Source: Flavobacteriales bacterium
GTDB taxonomy: Bacteria > Bacteroidota > Bacteroidia > Flavobacteriales > Flavobacteriaceae
Assembly (NCBI GenBank): GCA_011526365.1
Contig: WTIO01000053.1
Location: 1 to 33,010, forward strand
Reading direction: 5' to 3'
Length of the DNA stretch: 33,010 nt
This document shows, in pieces, positions 24,788 through 32,891 of the stretch (position 1 is its first letter; the number at the start of each line of letters is the position of its first letter). A program made the translations under genes and the position numbers. Under the pieces are notes generated by a model that was not told where the DNA came from, ran no database searches, and worked only from the letters and a program-made list of their open reading frames with translations.

Positions 24788-26030
24788 TGCGGTTTTGAGT
24801 AAATACTACCGCTAGTAGCCCAATAGTACTACTGCCAAAGTAGAGTACGCCCGTAGTGTAGAGTTGTGCTAATGATGTTTCCCACCCACCATTTTGTAGG
24901 GGAAGCAAGAAAATCAACAGTCCAAAAAGAATGCGTGTCCCTTCAAAATACCAAGCCCATTGGTGCTTGTCCATTAGTGCTGTGTATCCAAAAATGCTAG
25001 CGAAAATAAGAAGCCCGTGCAGTAGCCTTAAATTAACAGACAGTTCTCCAAATTGCGCTAAGAACACCAAGAGGTACACCGTAGTACCTACCCAGTGAAA
25101 AATGGCCCATGCAGTGGAGGACGAAGGTAACTTTGGGGCATATTTTTCTTGTGCATGTACGTTGTCCCAATAGGGTCTAGGATATTTTTTAGCCACATCG
25201 GTTGGACGCCATCCAGTAGGGCGGAACCACAGGGTGAATTTTGCCTTCCAATCCTTGGTATGCCAAGCATCTAAAACTAAGCCCCAAAAGTGTTGGAAGT
25301 TGATCCAAAAGGGATTCCATGATTGCACCGGTTTAAGCGTTCCGTATACCGGTGGTTCTTCCTCTAATTCTTTTTGAAAAGTACCAAAAAGACGATCCCA
25401 TATACTGAAAATTGCAGCGAGGTTTTTATCGATATATATTGGGTTTATGGCGTGGTGCACTCTGTGTTGTGAGGGGGTTACCAAAAGGTATTCCAACCAG
25501 CCCAATTTTCCAATGTGTTTGGTGTGGTACCAAAACTGGGCAAACAGATGAAGCGGAGCTAAAACTTGAATCATTTTTTCGGGGACTCCTAAAATGGCAG
25601 CAGGGATAAGGAAAAGCGCCCCAAAGCTCAAAATATTCGAAATGCTTTGGCGTAGCGCACAGGCCAAATTAAATTCTTCGCTGCTGTGATGCACAATGTG
25701 TTGGTTCCAAAACAGATTTACACTGTGGTTTAAACGATGTGACCAGTAGCTGGCAAAATCAATACACACAAAAGCAATAATGTAATTCCAAATGGTAGCT
25801 TCCATTGTTTGTAGTGCAAGAAGCTGTTTGATGTAAGGGTAGGATACCAACAAGACCATTAGCCCTAGAGAGTCCTTAAGCACATTTGTCATGCCAGAAC
25901 TTAAGCTGGCAATGGTGTCCATAAGCCTATAGGTTTGTTGGCCTTTCCAATAGCCGTAAAGCATTTCTATCCCCATAAGGACGAGGAATCCAGGAATAGC
26001 GATTAATAGTGCTTGTGCGTAGGCCTCCAT
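24771..26030 (-). CDS. Sterol desaturase/fatty acid hydroxylase family membrane protein, AGMO-like architecture
   Basis: A 419-residue multi-pass membrane protein with the di-iron histidine motifs of the fatty acid hydroxylase superfamily. These are HRLNH (98-102), HIVHH (111-115) and QHRVHH (188-193), with further His at 161, 169 and 172. After the catalytic region there is a soluble stretch (~200-310) and then about four more hydrophobic segments (~315-415). This C-terminal membrane part is absent from simple sterol desaturases but recalls alkylglycerol monooxygenase (TMEM195). An O2-dependent hydroxylation of a lipid is likely; the substrate is unknown. It starts 18 bp after the secA stop and overlaps the glycosyltransferase gene by 17 bp. 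Confidence 0.85.
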   Translation of the reverse strand: MEAYAQALLIAIPGFLVLMGIEMLYGYWKGQQTYRLMDTIASLSSGMTNVLKDSLGLMVLLVSYPYIKQLLALQTMEATIWNYIIAFVCIDFASYWSHRLNHSVNLFWNQHIVHHSSEEFNLACALRQSISNILSFGALFLIPAAILGVPEKMIQVLAPLHLFAQFWYHTKHIGKLGWLEYLLVTPSQHRVHHAINPIYIDKNLAAIFSIWDRLFGTFQKELEEEPPVYGTLKPVQSWNPFWINFQHFWGLVLDAWHTKDWKAKFTLWFRPTGWRPTDVAKKYPRPYWDNVHAQEKYAPKLPSSSTAWAIFHWVGTTVYLLVFLAQFGELSVNLRLLHGLLIFASIFGYTALMDKHQWAWYFEGTRILFGLLIFLLPLQNGGWETSLAQLYTTGVLYFGSSTIGLLAVVFTQNRNEQLT

Positions 26031-26048
26031 GGGTTTATTTTAGTTGGT

Positions 26049-29000
26049 CTACTGTTCTTGTGTAAGTACCCATTCACCAGATTTGATGAGGGGTTCTGCT
26101 TGTTTGAATTTTAGTGTTTTTGTGCTTCCCGAAGACACATTTTTTATTACCACGCGTTCGTTGCGACCAATTTTTGGTTGTTCGCGCACGATCGTTTCAA
26201 TGGTTTGGCGTTGGGCTTGGCCTGCTGCAGCACCTACAGCTCTATTTCTAGCAGCCAGCTCTTCGGTATTTAAAACTTCGTCTTTTGAAGTTTTATAATT
26301 TTCTTTGGGGCGTGCTGTTCGGGCTTGTTGTACCAAGCCATCGTTCTGGTTGGGGAGATTGCCTTTAAACAAGAAGGAAAGCACCTCACGGTTTAGGGTG
26401 CTTATCATTTCTTGGAACAATTCAAAGGATTCAAATTTGTAGATCAGTAGGGGGTCCTTTTGTTCGTGAACGGCCAATTGTACTGACTGCTTCAACTCAT
26501 CCATTTTACGCAAATGGGTTTTCCAGCTTTCGTCAATAATAGCCAAAGTAATATTGCGCTCAAAATCATCGATAAGATGTTTCCCTTGAGAAGTGTAGGC
26601 GGTCTCCAGTTTGGTAACAACATTTAGCGTTTTTACACCATCGGTAAAAGGCACTACAATGCGCTCATATGTATTGTTGGGGCGCTCATACACAGACTTT
26701 ATTACAGGATACGCCATTTGTGCATTCACTTCCATTTTGCTTTGGTAGTGCTGGTAGAGCGCATCGTATAACTGATTGGTCAGTGTTCCCTCGTCAGTAC
26801 TTTCAAAGACATCCTGTGATAGCGGTGACGTTATGGAAAAGTTACTGATGATTTCAAATTCGAAGTTTTTAAAATCGTTACTCGCTTTGTTTTGTTGTAC
26901 TACTTCTTCACAGGTATCGTAGAGGATGTTGGCAATGTCTAACTTTAATCGACTGCCCTCCAAGGCGTGGCGACGACGTTTGTAAATCACTTCCCGCTGG
27001 GCATTCATTACGTCATCGTACTCCAATAAGCGCTTGCGTATACCAAAGTTGTTTTCTTCTACCTTCTTTTGTGCGCGCTCAATAGACTTGGTCATCATGG
27101 AGTGTTGAATGACATCTCCTTCTTCATGCCCCATACGGTCCATTACTTTTGCTACTCTGTCGGAGCCAAAAAGACGCATGAGGTTGTCCTCCAAGGAGAC
27201 ATAAAACTGTGAGCTTCCGGGATCTCCCTGGCGTCCAGAGCGTCCACGGAGCTGGCGGTCCACACGACGGGAATCGTGCCGTTCGGTTCCAATGATGGCT
27301 AAACCACCACTGGCTTTTACTTCTTCGCTGAGTTTAATATCGGTTCCACGTCCGGCCATGTTGGTAGCAATAGTAACCACTCCGGGGTTTCCGGCCTCTG
27401 CCACAATATCGGCTTCTTTTTTGTGCAGTTTGGCATTGAGTACGTTATGTTTTACTTTTCTGATGGCCAGCATCTTACTCAGCAGTTCCGAAATTTCAAC
27501 CGAAGTAGTTCCAATGAGTACAGGACGACCGGCCTGCGCCAACACTGTAACTTCTTCAATTACGGCATTGTATTTTTCCCGTTTGGTTTTATAAATCAGA
27601 TCATTGCGATCCTCTCGGGCAATAGGTCGATTGGTAGGAATCTCTACCACATCGAGTTTATAGATTTCCCAAAATTCTCCCGCTTCAGTGATGGCTGTCC
27701 CTGTCATCCCCGCCAACTTTTGATACATGCGGAAGTAATTCTGAAGGGTAACGGTAGCAAAGGTTTGTGTTGCCGCCTCAATCTTTACAGTTTCTTTAGC
27801 TTCAATGGCCTGATGGAGCCCGTCGGAGTACCGGCGGCCTTCCATGATACGGCCCGTTTGTTCATCTACAATTTTCACCTTGTTTTCGAGCACCACGTAT
27901 TCGACGTCTTTTTCAAAAAGCGTATAAGCTTTTAACAACTGGTTTAAGGTGTGGATGCGTTCACTTTTAATGCTGAATTCACTGAGTAGGGTTTCTTTCT
28001 CTTTGGCCTCTTCTTTGGGGTCTAAACCTTTTTCTTCAATTCTGGCCAATTCGGCACCAATGTTGGGCAGGACAAAAAAGTTTTTGTCGGCGGCATCACC
28101 AGAAAGGATCTCTATCCCCTTATCTGTAAGGTCAATTTGATTGGTTTTTTCATCAATCACAAAAAACAGTTCGGCGTCAATTATATGCATTTCACGGTTG
28201 TTGTCCTGCATATAGTGGTTTTCTGTTTTTTGCAGCAATTGCTTAATTCCTTCTTCACTTAGGAATTTAATTAGGGCTTTGTTTTTTGGTAAGCCCCGAA
28301 ATACTCGGAGTAATTGTGTCGCACCTTCGTTGGTATTTCCTGCACTGATATTCTTTTTTGCTTCGGCAAGAACTCCAGTAAGAAGTTTGCGTTGTTGTTC
28401 AACCAGTTGAGCTACTTTGGGTTTTAATTGATCAAACTCATGACGATCACCTTCTGGGGTAGGTCCCGAAATAATCAGTGGCGTACGGGCATCGTCAATT
28501 AAAACAGAATCCACCTCATCAACAATGGCATAGTGGTGTTTGATTTGCACTAGGTCTTCAGGGTTGTGCGCCATATTATCGCGCAAGTAATCGAACCCAA
28601 ATTCATTATTCGTCCCATAGGTTACGTCGGCCAGGTAGGCTTTACGACGTTCGGGACTGTTGGGTTGGTGTTTGTCGATGCAATCTACTCGTAGTCCATG
28701 AAACTCAAATAGGGGTGCCATCCACGCGCTATCGCGTTTGGCCAGATAATCGTTCACGGTTACCAGGTGTACTCCTTTACCTGTAAGTGCGTTAAGAAAA
28801 ACGGGTAGGGTGGCTACCAGTGTTTTTCCTTCTCCGGTTTGCATTTCTGCAATTTTCCCTTGGTGTAATGCAATACCTCCAATGAGTTGTACGTCGTAGT
28901 GCACCATATCCCAAGTGATGGGTTTTCCTGCGGCATCCCAGTGGTTGGCCCACAGGGCGGTGTCCCCTTTTAGGGTTACATAGGCTTTTTCTTGCGACAA

Positions 29001-29417
29001 CTCCCTGTCGAAAGGGGTTGCTGTAACTTGAAGCTCTGTTTGGGTGGCAAAACGTCGGGCGGTTTCTTTAACTATGGCAAAGGCCTCTGGAAGGATCGTA
29101 TCGAGATAGGTTTTGGTTTTCTCATAAGCCGCTTCTTCTAGCGCATCCATTTTTTGATAGATGCCTTCACGTGCATCAATGTCTTCTTGCTGATTCAGTT
29201 CTTGCCGGAGTTGTTCCAGTTCGGCGTCAACATCAGCTCTGTTGTCTTGAATGCCTTTTTTTAGGGCCGCTGTTTTTGCCCGTAACTCGTCTGGGGATAA
29301 TTGCTCAAAGCTATTTTGATGGTTGTTGATTTGACCAACGAGGGGGCGTATTTTTGAGAGGTCTTTTTTGGTTTTATCTCCTACAAAAGTTTTTAAAACA
29401 GAATTTAAAATACTCAT
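26049..29417 (-). CDS. secA: Preprotein translocase ATPase SecA (long Bacteroidota form)
   Basis: Motor ATPase that drives secretory preproteins through SecYEG. At 1122 residues it is much longer than E. coli SecA (901), mainly through extra sequence in the central region, as is usual in this phylum. Walker A is MQTGEGKT with K198, followed by VNDYLAKRDS, the DEVDS and IDDARTPLIISGP segments, and later TNMAGRGTDIKLSEE, GTERHDSRRVDRQLRGRSGRQGDPG and the helical scaffold. The C-terminal zinc-binding Cys/His motif of E. coli SecA is missing; the protein ends IKSGEWVLTQEQ. A TACATTTG element lies 22 bases upstream of the start, immediately after the terminator of the preceding gene. Confidence 0.98.
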   Translation of the reverse strand: MSILNSVLKTFVGDKTKKDLSKIRPLVGQINNHQNSFEQLSPDELRAKTAALKKGIQDNRADVDAELEQLRQELNQQEDIDAREGIYQKMDALEEAAYEKTKTYLDTILPEAFAIVKETARRFATQTELQVTATPFDRELSQEKAYVTLKGDTALWANHWDAAGKPITWDMVHYDVQLIGGIALHQGKIAEMQTGEGKTLVATLPVFLNALTGKGVHLVTVNDYLAKRDSAWMAPLFEFHGLRVDCIDKHQPNSPERRKAYLADVTYGTNNEFGFDYLRDNMAHNPEDLVQIKHHYAIVDEVDSVLIDDARTPLIISGPTPEGDRHEFDQLKPKVAQLVEQQRKLLTGVLAEAKKNISAGNTNEGATQLLRVFRGLPKNKALIKFLSEEGIKQLLQKTENHYMQDNNREMHIIDAELFFVIDEKTNQIDLTDKGIEILSGDAADKNFFVLPNIGAELARIEEKGLDPKEEAKEKETLLSEFSIKSERIHTLNQLLKAYTLFEKDVEYVVLENKVKIVDEQTGRIMEGRRYSDGLHQAIEAKETVKIEAATQTFATVTLQNYFRMYQKLAGMTGTAITEAGEFWEIYKLDVVEIPTNRPIAREDRNDLIYKTKREKYNAVIEEVTVLAQAGRPVLIGTTSVEISELLSKMLAIRKVKHNVLNAKLHKKEADIVAEAGNPGVVTIATNMAGRGTDIKLSEEVKASGGLAIIGTERHDSRRVDRQLRGRSGRQGDPGSSQFYVSLEDNLMRLFGSDRVAKVMDRMGHEEGDVIQHSMMTKSIERAQKKVEENNFGIRKRLLEYDDVMNAQREVIYKRRRHALEGSRLKLDIANILYDTCEEVVQQNKASNDFKNFEFEIISNFSITSPLSQDVFESTDEGTLTNQLYDALYQHYQSKMEVNAQMAYPVIKSVYERPNNTYERIVVPFTDGVKTLNVVTKLETAYTSQGKHLIDDFERNITLAIIDESWKTHLRKMDELKQSVQLAVHEQKDPLLIYKFESFELFQEMISTLNREVLSFLFKGNLPNQNDGLVQQARTARPKENYKTSKDEVLNTEELAARNRAVGAAAGQAQRQTIETIVREQPKIGRNERVVIKNVSSGSTKTLKFKQAEPLIKSGEWVLTQEQ

Positions 29418-29439
29418 AGCATCTTCCAGGTTTTCAGTT

Positions 29440-29447
29440 CAAATGTA
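29440..29447 (-). promoter_or_regulatory. Putative -7 element of the secA promoter
   Basis: The minus strand reads TACATTTG, a full TAnnTTTG match, ending 22 bases before the secA ATG. The -33 distance falls inside the hairpin of the upstream terminator, and no TTG is present there. Confidence 0.5.
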
Positions 29448-29450
29448 AGC

Positions 29451-29477
29451 AAAAAAAAAGCCTCCGAGGAGACTTTT
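29451..29477 (-). terminator. Intrinsic terminator after the DUF2795 gene
   Basis: On the minus strand, AAAAGTCTC (29477-29469), loop CTCG, and GAGGCTTTT (29464-29456) form a 9-bp stem with one G-U pair. The T-run continues to nine T at 29459-29451. It starts 18 bases after the stop codon of the DUF2795 gene and should end the transcript before secA. Confidence 0.85.
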
Positions 29478-29494
29478 CACAGGGCATTGTTTTC

Positions 29495-29716
29495 TTAATA
29501 CTCGTCTTCATTCCACAGATAGTCCTCCTCTGTGGGAAAATCGGGCCATATTTCTTCTATAGACTCATAAATATCGCCTTCATCTTCCATGGATTGAAGG
29601 TTTTCTACCACTTCGAGGGGTGCGCCCGTTCTGATAGAATAGTCAATTAGCTCATCCTTAGTGGCGGGCCAAGGGGCGTCGCTTAAATAGGAGGCAAGTT
29701 CTAAAGTCCAATACAT
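29495..29716 (-). CDS. Small acidic DUF2795 protein
   Basis: A 73-residue, strongly acidic protein (MYWTLELASYLSDAPWPATK, then IDYSIRTGAPLEVVENLQSM, and an acidic Glu/Asp/Trp-rich tail). It matches my recollection of the DUF2795 family, which is common in flavobacteria and has no known function. No signal peptide, membrane segment or metal motif is visible. The gene has its own well-formed promoter (29740-29769) and its own terminator, so it is a single-gene transcription unit between the adenosyltransferase gene and secA. Confidence 0.85.
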   Translation of the reverse strand: MYWTLELASYLSDAPWPATKDELIDYSIRTGAPLEVVENLQSMEDEGDIYESIEEIWPDFPTEEDYLWNEDEY

Positions 29717-29739
29717 TGTTACTACAGGTTATGTTTTTG

Positions 29740-29769
29740 CAAAAATAGAAGTTCGGAGCAAACCACCAA
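29740..29769 (-). promoter_or_regulatory. Promoter of the DUF2795 gene (-33 TTG, 19-bp spacer, -7 TATTTTTG)
   Basis: On the minus strand TTG (29769-29767) within a T-run is followed by exactly 19 bases and then TATTTTTG (29747-29740). Both match the Bacteroidota consensus TTG-N19-TAnnTTTG. The start codon lies 23 bases further on. This is the best promoter in the window. Confidence 0.68.
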
Positions 29770-29778
29770 AAAAAATTA

Positions 29779-30351
29779 TCATTCATCACTAGGAATCCAC
29801 TTGACTTCATCGACCTTGAAGTCTACAGCAAACTTTCTACTAAGCATAAATAGGTAATCTGATAGTCGGTTTACAAAGGCAATAATAGGGGGCGTGATGG
29901 GTTGGGTTTCATTCAATTCTGTAATAAACCGTTCTGCACGACGGCAAACACAGCGGGCCAAATGGGCATATGAAACGACTATATGTCCTCCTGGAATCAC
30001 AAAATGATTTAATGGTTCCAGTAGGTTGGTAATTCGGTCAATTTCCTTTTCGATGTTGGTAACATCCAGCATGGTTATGTTTTGAATAAACTTAGGTGAC
30101 GTACCGCTACTTTCATCTATGCTGAGCTGTGCGCCTAGGGTCATAAGTTTTTTTTGCAGCTGTTGTAGGAATTTTTCGTCTTCTTCAAGAAGGTCAGCGT
30201 CGCGGATTAAACCTAACCAAGCATTGAGTTCGTCAATGGTACCATAGGCTTTAATACGCACATGGTGTTTGTTCACGCGTTGCCCCGAAAGTAAACCCGT
30301 GGTTCCATCATCTCCAGTTTTAGTGTACACTTTAATCTTCTTCATAGCCAT
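29779..30351 (-). CDS. Cob(I)yrinic acid a,c-diamide adenosyltransferase (PduO/MMAB type)
   Basis: Transfers adenosyl from ATP to cob(I)alamin to make the B12 coenzyme. The 190-residue protein has the N-terminal ATP-binding motif YTKTGDDGTTGLLSGQRVNK at ~9-28, GTIDELNAWLG at ~37-47, FVIPGG, and the paired helices with ARCVCRRAERF and NRLSDYLFMLSR that form the trimer active site. The first codon could be ATG 30351 or 30345; both keep the motif. No B12 synthesis or B12-dependent enzyme gene is in the window, so it probably serves a mutase elsewhere. A TAACTTTG element precedes it. The 99-bp upstream gap is too short for a cobalamin riboswitch. Confidence 0.93.
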   Translation of the reverse strand: MAMKKIKVYTKTGDDGTTGLLSGQRVNKHHVRIKAYGTIDELNAWLGLIRDADLLEEDEKFLQQLQKKLMTLGAQLSIDESSGTSPKFIQNITMLDVTNIEKEIDRITNLLEPLNHFVIPGGHIVVSYAHLARCVCRRAERFITELNETQPITPPIIAFVNRLSDYLFMLSRKFAVDFKVDEVKWIPSDE

Positions 30352-30367
30352 TGCGCAAGTGCATTAA

Positions 30368-30375
30368 CAAAGTTA
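30368..30375 (-). promoter_or_regulatory. Putative -7 element of the adenosyltransferase promoter
   Basis: The minus strand reads TAACTTTG, a full TAnnTTTG match, ending 16 bases before the ATG at 30351. A TTTG lies 23 bases upstream, a little further than the usual spacer. The element overlaps the inverted repeat at 30369-30382. Confidence 0.5.
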
Positions 30376-30382
30376 CAACTTT
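30369..30382. repeat. Inverted repeat AAAGTT-AC-AACTTT over the -7 element
   Basis: Perfect 6-bp arms with a 2-base centre, placed over the -7 element of the adenosyltransferase gene. The location would suit a repressor operator, but AT-rich repeats of this size also occur by chance. No second copy was noticed. Confidence 0.35.
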
Positions 30383-30450
30383 AAGTAGGACCGCCTTACA
30401 AATTGTCAGAAAATCTATTTAAGGCAGTAAAACCGGGTATTAACAGCGGC

Positions 30451-32052
30451 CTAGTCGTGTTGTTTTAGGCGTTTACTTAGGGCGAGCAAAAAGAATAAGC
30501 CTGCTAAAAATACGGCCCAACGCGCTAAATAGTCCCCATAGGTGGAGTAGAACGTTATGGTATCATACAAAGGAACGGCCCCAAGGAGATAGCCTTTTTG
30601 AGTATAACCTAGGGTTTGTTCGAGCTCTCCACGGGCATTTATAAAAGCCGAAATTCCAGTATTGGCACTACGGGCAATGGCACGGCGATTTTCAATGGCT
30701 CTAAGCCGCGAATAGCTGAGTAACTGTTGGTGTCCTGGGGTGTTTCCCCACCAGGCATCATTGGTGATGATTCCTAAAAATTGAGCTCCCAAACGCACGT
30801 ATTCGGTAACAAATTCACCATAGATAGATTCATAACAAATAATTGGGGCTACTTTAATATTGAAATCACCATGCGTAAACACACTGCGTTGGGCTTGTTT
30901 TGCCCTACTGGAAATGGTCCCTCCCAAGTCAAGCATTAGGTTGCCCAACAGCGGTTTTAAATATTTCTTGAAAGGCATATCCTCTACACCTACCACCAAT
31001 TTAGATTTGTGGTACACCTCAATGGGATGCGCTACCTGTACCCCAAAAGCTGAATTGTAATAATCCACCCAAACCTTCTCCTTAATTTGATTGGCAGTAT
31101 AATTGGGAGGTGTTTCAGAAAAATACAATTGATAAAATTGAATTCCCATGACCCAATGGGTGCTGGGATACTGCGTGGCGAGTTGTTGAAATTTACTGTA
31201 AAATGGACTTTGAGGAAAGGCATTGAGTTCTTCGCCAGCACCAGCAGCAAAGTACGTTTCGGGGGTAAGGATAAAGTCAACTTTTTCCTTTTTTAAGGGC
31301 TGCACCAAATCGCTGAGTAGCTCTAAGAATGCCGTATTGGAATATTTATATTTTTCTGTGTAGGGGTCAATGTTGGGTTGTATTACAGCTACATTGGTGG
31401 TTTTTGTTGCCTTAGGTACCCGAACAAACACTACCAAGGAGAGGGTCATGGGTACTGCTATGGCGAGCCACCAAGGAATACTGCGTTTTAATAATGCGGT
31501 AGCCCCTTGCTGCGGCTGCCATTTTTTAAGGATTTCAAAACCAAGAATATTTACCAACAGCACCCATAAACTGCCGCCAAAACTACCCGTGTATTCATAC
31601 CATTGCACCCAGTGAATGGATTCTGAAAACACATTACCAAGGTTTAGCCATGGCCATGAGAAATCCCATAGTTGATGGCCTTTTTCAAAAGCGAGCCACA
31701 TGCTGACAAAAAAGATATAGGCACTGCGTTGGGGCATCCGTTTTGCAGCCCAGTGGTAGATGGTGAACATCAAAGCATAAAAACTGCTGTTGGCCAAGTT
31801 TGCAAACAACATGCCTACTACGGAGGCGTTAAACAACCACCAAGTAGTCCCTAAATTCCAAATGAGTGCTGCCATATAGCTGTAGCCAAACACCTTCCAT
31901 CCCGAACGTTTTTTATTTTCCCCTCGTAGGCCTTGTTCCACCGCTAGCAGGGGAATAAAGGCCAAAAAAATAAAAAAGCTAATACCGTCAACGGGCCATG
32001 CCAATATGCATAAAAGCCCCGAAAGCAATGCGAGTCGTGCATTTGAAATCAT
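30451..32052 (-). CDS. lnt: Apolipoprotein N-acyltransferase
   Basis: Inner-membrane enzyme that adds the third acyl chain to the N-terminal Cys of lipoproteins. The 533-residue protein has a membrane-rich N-terminal half (about six segments to ~210) and a nitrilase-like domain from ~218, starting VAVIQPNIDP. The Glu-Lys-Cys catalytic triad is visible: E265 in LTPETYF, K349 in YHKSKLVVGVE, and C406 in PIICYESIYGE. A final membrane segment lies near the C terminus. It is divergent from pssA across 82 bp and is followed after 99 bp by the adenosyltransferase gene on the same strand. The presence of Lnt is consistent with the predicted lipoprotein at 1670. Confidence 0.95.
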   Translation of the reverse strand: MISNARLALLSGLLCILAWPVDGISFFIFLAFIPLLAVEQGLRGENKKRSGWKVFGYSYMAALIWNLGTTWWLFNASVVGMLFANLANSSFYALMFTIYHWAAKRMPQRSAYIFFVSMWLAFEKGHQLWDFSWPWLNLGNVFSESIHWVQWYEYTGSFGGSLWVLLVNILGFEILKKWQPQQGATALLKRSIPWWLAIAVPMTLSLVVFVRVPKATKTTNVAVIQPNIDPYTEKYKYSNTAFLELLSDLVQPLKKEKVDFILTPETYFAAGAGEELNAFPQSPFYSKFQQLATQYPSTHWVMGIQFYQLYFSETPPNYTANQIKEKVWVDYYNSAFGVQVAHPIEVYHKSKLVVGVEDMPFKKYLKPLLGNLMLDLGGTISSRAKQAQRSVFTHGDFNIKVAPIICYESIYGEFVTEYVRLGAQFLGIITNDAWWGNTPGHQQLLSYSRLRAIENRRAIARSANTGISAFINARGELEQTLGYTQKGYLLGAVPLYDTITFYSTYGDYLARWAVFLAGLFFLLALSKRLKQHD

Positions 32053-32105
32053 TGTGCTAAGTTAGGGGCTATGGTGTGTTTTTTAAAATCTTTAACTCAG
32101 AATTG

Positions 32106-32113
32106 CAAAACTA
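32106..32113 (-). promoter_or_regulatory. Putative -7 element of the lnt promoter
   Basis: The minus strand reads TAGTTTTG, a full TAnnTTTG match in the lnt-pssA divergent gap, ending 53 bases before the lnt ATG. No TTG is seen at the -33 distance. Confidence 0.35.
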
Positions 32114-32134
32114 TTTCATTATTTTCGTCGCTAT

Positions 32135-32887
32135 ATGCTTATGGCCATTCTTCGTATTATCCCAAATTTAGTTACTGGGGCTAACCTTTTCCTGGGCTGT
32201 GTAGCCATAATTCAGTTGCTGCAGTTTCATTTTGAGGCGGCCATGTTGTGTTTTTTATTGGCGCTTTTGGCAGATGTTTTAGACGGCTTTTTAGCCCGAT
32301 TATTTCGCGTAAGCAGCAGTCTAGGGGCCCAATTGGACTCCTTGGCCGATGTAGTAACCAGTGGCGTTTTACCGGGTTTAATGGCCTACCAGTTGCTGGT
32401 GCGCTATGGGGTGAAATCCATTTCGTGGGGCTTTTCCATAGGAAGCACTCCTATCAGCATCCATTGGGCACCCCTGGGACTTTTGGGGTTGGTTGTGGCC
32501 TTGGCGGCTGCCTATCGCTTGGCGAAGTTTAATTTAGACGAGGATCAGAAATACGATTTTAAAGGGCTCCCTGCCCCAGCCAATGCGCTTTTTTTTATGG
32601 GCTATCCCTTTTTGGTGAGCCATCCTCAATTTCATGCTGCCACAAATTTACTAACAGAACCGCTATTTATTGTTGGTTTGGTGGTTGTAGGTAGCTTGTT
32701 GATGAACGCTCCATTACGGATGTTTTCCTTTAAAATGCAATCCAATATGCTGGACAGCATTTTGTATCCATTACTTTTGGTGATTTGCTTTATAGTGCTT
32801 TATATTTTCTTCCACTGGGCGGCATTCACCCTAGCCGTCGTACTCTACATTTTATTGAGTATCATTAAAAAAGTACTTGCAACTTAG
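32135..32887 (+). CDS. pssA: CDP-diacylglycerol-serine O-phosphatidyltransferase
   Basis: Membrane enzyme making phosphatidylserine from CDP-diacylglycerol and serine, the precursor of phosphatidylethanolamine. The protein is 250 residues with ~7 hydrophobic segments. The CDP-alcohol phosphatidyltransferase motif is complete: D47, D50-G51, A54-R55, then eight residues to G64, and D68 and D72. The opening ILRIIPNLVTGANLFLGCVA and the FKGLPAPANALFF segment distinguish PssA from PgsA. The start may be ATG 32135 or 32141. It is convergent with glmS, with only 4 bp between the two stop codons. Confidence 0.93.
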   Translation: MLMAILRIIPNLVTGANLFLGCVAIIQLLQFHFEAAMLCFLLALLADVLDGFLARLFRVSSSLGAQLDSLADVVTSGVLPGLMAYQLLVRYGVKSISWGFSIGSTPISIHWAPLGLLGLVVALAAAYRLAKFNLDEDQKYDFKGLPAPANALFFMGYPFLVSHPQFHAATNLLTEPLFIVGLVVVGSLLMNAPLRMFSFKMQSNMLDSILYPLLLVICFIVLYIFFHWAAFTLAVVLYILLSIIKKVLAT

Positions 32888-32891
32888 GCGG

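Noticed and set aside
26049-29417. SecA lacking its C-terminal zinc motif as a truncation
   Set aside because: The protein is longer than usual and ends naturally; Bacteroidota SecA proteins commonly lack this motif.
30352-30450. Cobalamin riboswitch upstream of the adenosyltransferase gene
   Set aside because: The gap is 99 bp, too short for the ~200-base element, and no B12-box-like sequence was seen.
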